Part shown: piece by piece, positions 59,128-64,000 of the stretch
Position numbering within the stretch: position 1 is the first letter of the stretch
How the letters are laid out: every line of letters starts with the position of its first letter
Assembly (NCBI RefSeq): GCF_900177405.1
Contig: NZ_LT840185.1
Coordinates: forward strand, 2,099,501-2,163,500
Source of the DNA: Allosphingosinicella indica
GTDB taxonomy: Bacteria > Pseudomonadota > Alphaproteobacteria > Sphingomonadales > Sphingomonadaceae
DNA length: 64,000 nt
Direction: 5' to 3'
Program-made: the position numbers and the translations under genes
The notes under the pieces: model-generated
The model's database searches: none
What the model was told of the DNA's origin: nothing
Seen by the model: only the letters and a program-made list of their open reading frames with translations

Positions 59128-60645
59128 TCAGGAAGGGAGCAGCCGCAGCCGCCGGGCGATCCCCCCCAGCGCCTCGCGGTCGGTGCGGGTAAGGCCGAGG
59201 CGGAGTGCGACCCAGCTTGTCATCACCCAGAGAAGGGTGACCGAAACGAAGCGGGCGGGGCCGCGCGTAAATTGCTCGGCCAGCGCCATCAGCGCCACCC
59301 CGGCGATCGCGACCGAGAAACCGATGAGCAGCTTTCGGTCAAACGGGGACAGGCCGTCGCTGAACCTTAATTCCAGCGTCGCGGCGTAGGTGATCGTCAC
59401 CGTCGCGGCCGCAACCGCGATGGCCATGCCGAGCGCGCCATGCGCCGGGACGAGCAGCGCGGCGAGCGCAGCGCCCAGGCCCACACCGATCAGGCTATTG
59501 ACCAACGGGAGGGCGCGGTGGCCGGTCATCTCGACGATTGGCGTGGCGGGGCCGACGATCGCTTCCGCCGCGCGCGCCGCGACGAGGATGGTGAGCAAAG
59601 GCAGCGCCGCCGCGGCTTCCGGCCGGTAGACCGATAAAATGTCCGGTCCGGCGAAAATGAGCAGCCCGGCGAGCGGCACCACCATCGCGGTCGAGACGCG
59701 GCTGGCGAAGCGGTAGAGCGGCGCGATCTCGGCGCGGTCGACGTGCGCCTGCGCCGAGGCGAGTGGCGCCATCACATATTGAAACGCCTGCCGCACGACG
59801 AGCGGAATGGTCGATAACTTGCGGGCGATCTCGAACAAGCCGGCGGCAGTGGCGCCGCGCGTGCCGGGCAGCATGAGGTTGAGCACCACCGGCGGCCCGT
59901 CGATCAGCAGCCGGCGCGATACGTCGGCGGGCATCAGCGCCAGGCCGGTCCCGACCAGCGCGCGGATGTCGCGGAAGGGGACGGGTGCGCGAAGCAGTGC
60001 GCCGAGGTCGTAGTAGCGCGCGAGCAGGGGGACGGAGAGTCCGGCGGTCAGCGCCAGCGAGCAGAGATGCGCCAGCATCAGCCCCTCGCTGGTGAAACCG
60101 GCAAGGAAGAAGCCGAGCGCGAAGAGGATGCGCGCGATCTGCTCCCAGAAGATACGCAGCCGTATCTCGGGACCGAACGCCCGCCGCGCGCGCGCCGCAG
60201 AGGTCGCGACTTCGACGAACGTCCAGAGCGGCAGCGCCCAGGCAAAGAGCGCGACGATATGGGGCAGGCGCGCCCGATCGACCGGCGCTGCTGAGAAGAG
60301 CGCCGCGACGCTCTCGGCGTTGAGGCTGACCGCGAGCGCCACCAGGATCGCCGGCGTCATCGCGATCAGCATCGCGCCCTTCACCAGCCCCTCGGCGCGC
60401 CGGTCCCCGCCGGCGGTCGGCACCAGCCGCTGCATTGCGCTGGTCATCGAGAGATCGACGATGTTGGAGACGAAATTGATCGCCCCCCACAGCACGACAT
60501 AGATGCCGTAGGTCGCAAGGCCGAACAGCCAGGTGAAAAGCGGCTGCGCCAGCGCCTCGATCACCGCCCCCAGCCGCGCGAGGCCGGCGAGGCCCGCGCC
60601 GCGCGCCATGTCGCCGCGGCTGACCGCGGGCGCGGCTTCGCTCAC
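59128..60645 (-). CDS. Polysaccharide/lipid flippase-like membrane protein (MOP superfamily)
   Basis: Inner-membrane protein of 505 residues with about 12-14 helices, resembling Wzx/MurJ-type exporters. It begins LARLGAVIEALAQPLFTWLFGLATYGIYVVLWGAINFVSNIVDLSMTSAMQRLVP, a pattern of oligosaccharide flippases. The start GTG overlaps the lptG stop by 4 bases, so it is translated with lptF/lptG; a linked role in envelope lipid or glycan export is likely. Confidence 0.82.
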   Translation of the reverse strand: MSEAAPAVSRGDMARGAGLAGLARLGAVIEALAQPLFTWLFGLATYGIYVVLWGAINFVSNIVDLSMTSAMQRLVPTAGGDRRAEGLVKGAMLIAMTPAILVALAVSLNAESVAALFSAAPVDRARLPHIVALFAWALPLWTFVEVATSAARARRAFGPEIRLRIFWEQIARILFALGFFLAGFTSEGLMLAHLCSLALTAGLSVPLLARYYDLGALLRAPVPFRDIRALVGTGLALMPADVSRRLLIDGPPVVLNLMLPGTRGATAAGLFEIARKLSTIPLVVRQAFQYVMAPLASAQAHVDRAEIAPLYRFASRVSTAMVVPLAGLLIFAGPDILSVYRPEAAAALPLLTILVAARAAEAIVGPATPIVEMTGHRALPLVNSLIGVGLGAALAALLVPAHGALGMAIAVAAATVTITYAATLELRFSDGLSPFDRKLLIGFSVAIAGVALMALAEQFTRGPARFVSVTLLWVMTSWVALRLGLTRTDREALGGIARRLRLLPS

Positions 60646-61739
60646 TCCTCGGTCCTGAGCAGCACGGTCTCGCCGATCAGCAGGAACAGGAAGAACGGCG
60701 CCCAGGCGGCGAGGAAGGGGGGATAGGCGCCGAAATTGCCCATCGCGAGCGCGAAATTGTCGGCGACGAAATAAGCGAAGCCCAGCGCCATGCCGGCGAC
60801 GGCGCGAACGAAAAGCTGGCCGGAACGCGCCAGCCCGAACGCGGCCACCGCGGCAAGCAGCGGCATCAGGATCGCGGAGAGCGGCCCCGACAGCTTGTGC
60901 CAGAGTTCCGCTTCGAGGCTGGTCGTGTTCCGCCCGCCCGCCTGCAATTCCCCGATCAGCCGTTTCAGCGTCACGAAATCCTGCTCGTCGCCGCGAACGG
61001 CGGCGAGGGTGAAGCGCTCAGGCTCGATCTGGCTGCCGAGCTGCATAGTCGGCGCGCGCATCGTCTGGCCGCGCTCGACGTTGAACGTCTCGACATCGTT
61101 GAGCCGCCAGCCGCCTGCGTCCGGACGGCCGCTTGCCGCGGTTACGATGCTCTCGAGCGTTCCCTGGCTGCGGACGTAGATCGCGACGCCGGTCAGGCGT
61201 GTGGCATTGCCCTGACCCTCGACGCTGCGCGCGTAGATGAGGTCGTCGCCCTCGCGCACCCAGACGTTGGTCGCGGTGCCGGACCCCGCCGGCACCTTGC
61301 CGTAATCGACCGCCTGCCAGTCGTTGAGCCGGGCTGTGGCGCGGGTGACGATCCGTTCCTGGAACACGAAGGCGAAAGCGGCGACCACCAGCGAAGCAAG
61401 GACGAGCGGCGCGATGATCTGGTGCGCGGAAATGCCTGCCGCCTTCATGCTGATGATCTCGCTCGACTGGTTCATCGAGACGAGCGTGATGAGCGTGCCG
61501 AGCAGCACGGCAAAAGGCAGGAAGCGGGCGACGAGCTGTGGGATGCGCAGCGACACATATTCCCAGAGCTGCGCGTCGCCGTTGCCCGGCACGGCGAGGA
61601 TCTTGCCGGATTCGCCGAGCAGATCGAGCGTCTGGAGCACGAGGACCAGCGCGGCGAGCACGGCAAGCGTGCGCAGCAGGAAGGTCTTGCCCATGTAGAG
61701 CGCGATCTGGCGCGACGGGAAGAATTGGACGTTGATCAT
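60642..61739 (-). CDS. lptG: LPS export ABC transporter permease LptG
   Basis: Permease of the LptB2FG complex that extracts lipopolysaccharide (or glycosphingolipid-type equivalents) from the inner membrane. The protein has 365 residues: helices around GKTFLLRTLAVLAALVLVLQTLDLL, LVSMNQSSEIISMKAAGIS coupling helix, a periplasmic jellyroll domain and C-terminal helices. ATG 61739 overlaps the lptF stop by 4 bases. Assignment over LptF rests on gene order and the shorter periplasmic region. Confidence 0.93.
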   Translation of the reverse strand: MINVQFFPSRQIALYMGKTFLLRTLAVLAALVLVLQTLDLLGESGKILAVPGNGDAQLWEYVSLRIPQLVARFLPFAVLLGTLITLVSMNQSSEIISMKAAGISAHQIIAPLVLASLVVAAFAFVFQERIVTRATARLNDWQAVDYGKVPAGSGTATNVWVREGDDLIYARSVEGQGNATRLTGVAIYVRSQGTLESIVTAASGRPDAGGWRLNDVETFNVERGQTMRAPTMQLGSQIEPERFTLAAVRGDEQDFVTLKRLIGELQAGGRNTTSLEAELWHKLSGPLSAILMPLLAAVAAFGLARSGQLFVRAVAGMALGFAYFVADNFALAMGNFGAYPPFLAAWAPFFLFLLIGETVLLRTEE

Positions 61740-62950
61740 TCGGCCGGCACCGCCCTCGCTTCGCGCCGCCCGACGCGCAGCAATTTCTTGATCCCGGTGC
61801 CGGCCTTCGCCGCCACCCGCTCCAGCGCGCCGATCGGCTGGCCGCCGGGCTTGTGCGCCAGCGTCCAGTACATCCAGAAAATCAGCGCGCCGAAGATGAA
61901 GAAGGGCACCCACAGCGCGATCAGCGGGTCGATCCGCCCCTGCGCCCCCATCTGCTCGGCATATTGATTGACCTTGTGATAGGTCACCACGAACACGATC
62001 GAGATGAAGATGCCGAGGCCAGACGTGCTGCGCTTGGGCGGCACCGCCAGCGCCACCGCGAGCAGCGGCAGCAGAAACATCATCGCCACCTCGACGATGC
62101 GGAAGTGGAAGTTGGCGCGGCTCGCGTCGCGCTGCGGGCCTTCCTCGATCGTCCGGCCCTGACGCACCAGCTCGGGGATGGTCAGCTCGTCATTATCGTT
62201 CCCGCGGCCGCGGAAGCTCTCGATCGCGGGCAGGTTGATCGGCAGATCCTGCTGTTCGAAGCTCAGTACGCGCGGGACGCGGTAGCCGGGCGCATTGTCG
62301 ACCAACCGACCGCGGCGCAGGCGCAGCAGGATCGTGTCGGGATCATCGGTGGCGAGGAAAGTGCCGAATTCGGCGGTCGCAGCGACGACGCGGCCCGCGC
62401 TGTTCTCGGCGCGCACGAAGACGCCGCGCAGGGTGCGGCCCTCGTCTTCGCTCTGCTCGACCCGGAGCGTCATGCGATTGCCAAGCTTGTTGAACTCGCC
62501 GACCTTGATCGACGCGCCGAGCGCGCCCGATCTCAGTTCGAAGCGTAGCCCCTCATAGGCATAGGTGGCATAGGGCTGGATGAAGCCGACGATGGCGAGG
62601 TTCAGCGCGGCGAGGCCGATCGCATAATAATAAGGTACGCGCAGCAGCCGGCCGTAGCTGAGGCCGACCGCGCGCAGCGCATCGAGTTCGGACGAAAGCG
62701 CGAGCTTGCGGAAGGCGAGGAGGATGCCGAGCATCAGCCCGATCGGGATGCCCAGCCCCATATATTCCGGGACCATGTTGATCAGCATCTTCCAGACGAC
62801 GTTGACCGGGCCGCCCTCGCTCACCACGAAATCGAACAGCCGCAGCATCTTCTCGAGCAGCAATAGCATTGCCGCCAGCGTCAGCGTGCCGATCAGCGGC
62901 ACCGCGATCAACTTGGCGAGATAGCGGTCGGTGAGGTTTGCGGTCTTCAC
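61736..62950 (-). CDS. lptF: LPS export ABC transporter permease LptF
   Basis: Partner permease to LptG, 404 residues. N-terminal helix KLIAVPLIGTLTLAAMLLLLEKML, coupling region LALSSELDALRAVGLSYGRLL, a periplasmic domain rich in beta strands, and C-terminal helices (MMFLLPLLAVALAVPPKR, DPLIALWVPFFIFGALIFW). Sphingomonads that lack LPS keep these genes, presumably to export glycosphingolipids or related lipids. First gene of lptF-lptG-flippase. Confidence 0.94.
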   Translation of the reverse strand: MKTANLTDRYLAKLIAVPLIGTLTLAAMLLLLEKMLRLFDFVVSEGGPVNVVWKMLINMVPEYMGLGIPIGLMLGILLAFRKLALSSELDALRAVGLSYGRLLRVPYYYAIGLAALNLAIVGFIQPYATYAYEGLRFELRSGALGASIKVGEFNKLGNRMTLRVEQSEDEGRTLRGVFVRAENSAGRVVAATAEFGTFLATDDPDTILLRLRRGRLVDNAPGYRVPRVLSFEQQDLPINLPAIESFRGRGNDNDELTIPELVRQGRTIEEGPQRDASRANFHFRIVEVAMMFLLPLLAVALAVPPKRSTSGLGIFISIVFVVTYHKVNQYAEQMGAQGRIDPLIALWVPFFIFGALIFWMYWTLAHKPGGQPIGALERVAAKAGTGIKKLLRVGRREARAVPAE

Positions 62951-63010
62951 TGGGGGGCTGCTCCGGCCCGGAACCTAGGCAAGAAGGCGGCGAAGCGGAA
63001 TAGCAGCGCG

Positions 63011-63039
63011 CGAAAAATCGTCTCCGGCGAGTGCGCCGG
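63011..63039 (-). terminator. Weak terminator downstream of the DUF885 gene
   Basis: CCGGCG and CGCCGG form a 6-base stem with a 4-base loop; on the minus strand ATTTTTC follows about six bases later. It lies 24 bases after the DUF885 stop, in the 112-base gap before lptF. Confidence 0.45.
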
Positions 63040-63062
63040 GGAGGGGTGCTCGCCCACTTGGC

Positions 63063-64000
63063 CTATGCTGCCGACGACCCGCCCTTCCAGCCATCGACCA
63101 GTTCCTCGAGCACTGGCATCGGCATCGCGCCCGCCAGCAGGATGAGATCGTGGAAGGCGCCGATGTCGAAGGCAGGGCCGAGTCGTTGGCGTGCACGTTC
63201 GCGCGCCGCGTGAATCCGCGCCTCGCCGAGCTTAAACGCGCAGGCCTGGCCGGGGAGGACACAATAACGGTCGATCTCGCGGGTGGTGGACTCGACCTGC
63301 TCGCCGGCATTCTCGACCATCCAGGCGATGGCCTGTTCGCGGCCCCATCGCTTGGCGTGCAAGCCCGTGTCGACAACGATACGGCACGCGCGCCACAGCG
63401 CCGATTGGAGGTAGCCGACGCGGCCGAAGGGATCGCCTTCGTAAACGCCAATTTCGTCGGCGACGCGCTCGCCGTAGAGCGCCCAGCCCTCGGAATAAGC
63501 GGAGAAGCGCGCGAAATTGCGGTAATCCGGCTGATCCTTCGCAACGGCGCGGAAGATGGATCCCTGCAAATGATGCCCCGGCACGCCCTCGTGGTGGACG
63601 AGCGTCGTCAGCCGCCACAGCGGCCACTCGCCGGTGTTCTTGAGATTGATCGATATCGTCCCCGGGCGCGAACCGTCCGCGGGCGGCGGATTGTAATAAG
63701 CCCCCGGCGCGCCGGCCTCGATGGCTTCCGGTACCCGCCGCACTTCGATTTCGGTCGCGGGCAAGGTGCGGAATGCTTTGGGCAGAAGCGGTCGGATCTT
63801 GGCAAGGTGGTCGCGGGCGTAGGCAAGGACGCGCTCCCGTCCCGCGTCATCGTTGGGCTGGGCGAAGCGCGGGTCGATATCGAGGGCATTCAGGCGCTCG
63901 CGAAGACTGCCTTTCGTCATGCCTTGGGCGCGCAGCATGCGGTCGATCTCCGCGCCGATCGCACGGACCTGTTCCAGCCCGAGCTCGTGCATCTCGTCTG
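63063..64000 (-). CDS. DUF885 family metallopeptidase-like protein, 3' part
   Basis: C-terminal 312 residues of a DUF885 protein; the frame remains open at base 64000, so the N-terminus lies beyond the window (full-length members have about 600 residues). The zinc motif is HHEGVPGHHLQ (H-E-x3-G-H-H), with downstream YSEGWALYGERVADEIG providing the probable third ligand. Family members are annotated as dipeptidyl-type or oligopeptide peptidases. An in-frame ATG at 63992 is internal, since DEMHELGL continues from upstream codons. Confidence 0.9.
   Translation of the reverse strand, partial: DEMHELGLEQVRAIGAEIDRMLRAQGMTKGSLRERLNALDIDPRFAQPNDDAGRERVLAYARDHLAKIRPLLPKAFRTLPATEIEVRRVPEAIEAGAPGAYYNPPPADGSRPGTISINLKNTGEWPLWRLTTLVHHEGVPGHHLQGSIFRAVAKDQPDYRNFARFSAYSEGWALYGERVADEIGVYEGDPFGRVGYLQSALWRACRIVVDTGLHAKRWGREQAIAWMVENAGEQVESTTREIDRYCVLPGQACAFKLGEARIHAARERARQRLGPAFDIGAFHDLILLAGAMPMPVLEELVDGWKGGSSAA

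Overview
The window is 64 kb of GC-rich chromosome from an alphaproteobacterium, most probably a member of the Sphingomonadaceae. Supporting signs are the gene order eno-ftsB-pdhA-pdhB with a lipoyl domain fused to the E1-beta subunit, a DksA with a single zinc-finger cysteine, an RcdA-like DUF1465 protein, DUF4170, DUF1178 and DUF465 proteins, homologues of mitochondrial complex I assembly factors, a VPAPP-type C-terminal sorting signal, and dispersed intergenic palindromes of the sphingomonad type. Almost everything is chromosomal housekeeping. I see no prophage, insertion sequence, CRISPR array or rRNA operon. Two arginine tRNA genes are present.

Layout. 0-4 kb: 3' end of greA, a rhomboid protease, a palindromic repeat pair, DUF4170, an MlaC-like exported protein, and a compact four-gene cluster of small membrane proteins (DUF883-like, DUF3618, holin-like). 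4-8.2 kb: eno, ftsB, pdhA, pdhB. 8.2-11.2 kb: two TadE-like proteins and a TadG/VWA protein on the opposite strand. 11.3-17 kb: a phytoene-synthase-like protein, an EF-hand protein, aroK, an exported proline-rich protein of unknown role, a XerD-type recombinase and accA. 17-23.7 kb: two Flp pilins, a Nudix hydrolase, an NDUFAF5-like methyltransferase, comF, grxC, a nitrilase-family amidase, DUF1178, tRNA-Arg(CCT), folE and an L,D-transpeptidase. 23.9-27.2 kb: an MHS-type transporter, a small lipoprotein and the rpsF-rpsR-rplI operon.

27.4-28.7 kb is an accessory patch of lower GC with three unknown envelope genes, followed by a di-heme cytochrome c lipoprotein and a GFA protein. 30.3-34.7 kb is the fatty-acid operon fabD-fabG-acpP-fabF with mltG. 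34.7-38.2 kb: an orphan SH3 domain, a MarR regulator, a leucyl aminopeptidase and rimO. 38.4-42.8 kb: a hybrid histidine kinase, a K+ channel with a TrkA-N domain, and surE. 42.9-47.4 kb is mostly small envelope and regulatory proteins: a host-attachment family protein, a duplicated-domain exported protein, a poly-serine surface protein, dksA, a PilZ protein, two divergent DUF465 proteins and the RcdA-like protein. 47.4-54.2 kb: an iron-type alcohol dehydrogenase, a thioesterase, a nitronate monooxygenase, a dihydrofolate reductase-like protein, tRNA-Arg(TCT), and an iron-acquisition pair (PepSY membrane protein and TonB siderophore receptor) behind a Fur-like site. 54.3-64 kb: purQ/purS, a HesB-type Fe-S carrier, exonuclease III, an acyltransferase-like protein, a membrane hydroxylase, a flippase, lptG/lptF, and the 3' part of a DUF885 peptidase.

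No large novel system is obvious. The most useful leads are: a lipoprotein gene whose signal peptide is broken by a possible one-base indel in an A6 tract; the palindromic repeats with compensatory base changes; the envelope cluster with a 158-base out-of-frame overlap; the GANTC/GTTAAC/GANTC arrangement before ftsB; the DUF465-PilZ-RcdA neighbourhood; a truncated NlpC-type SH3 protein; a 40-base tandem duplication at a gene end; and the exported 615-residue protein overlapped by a 57-codon membrane ORF.
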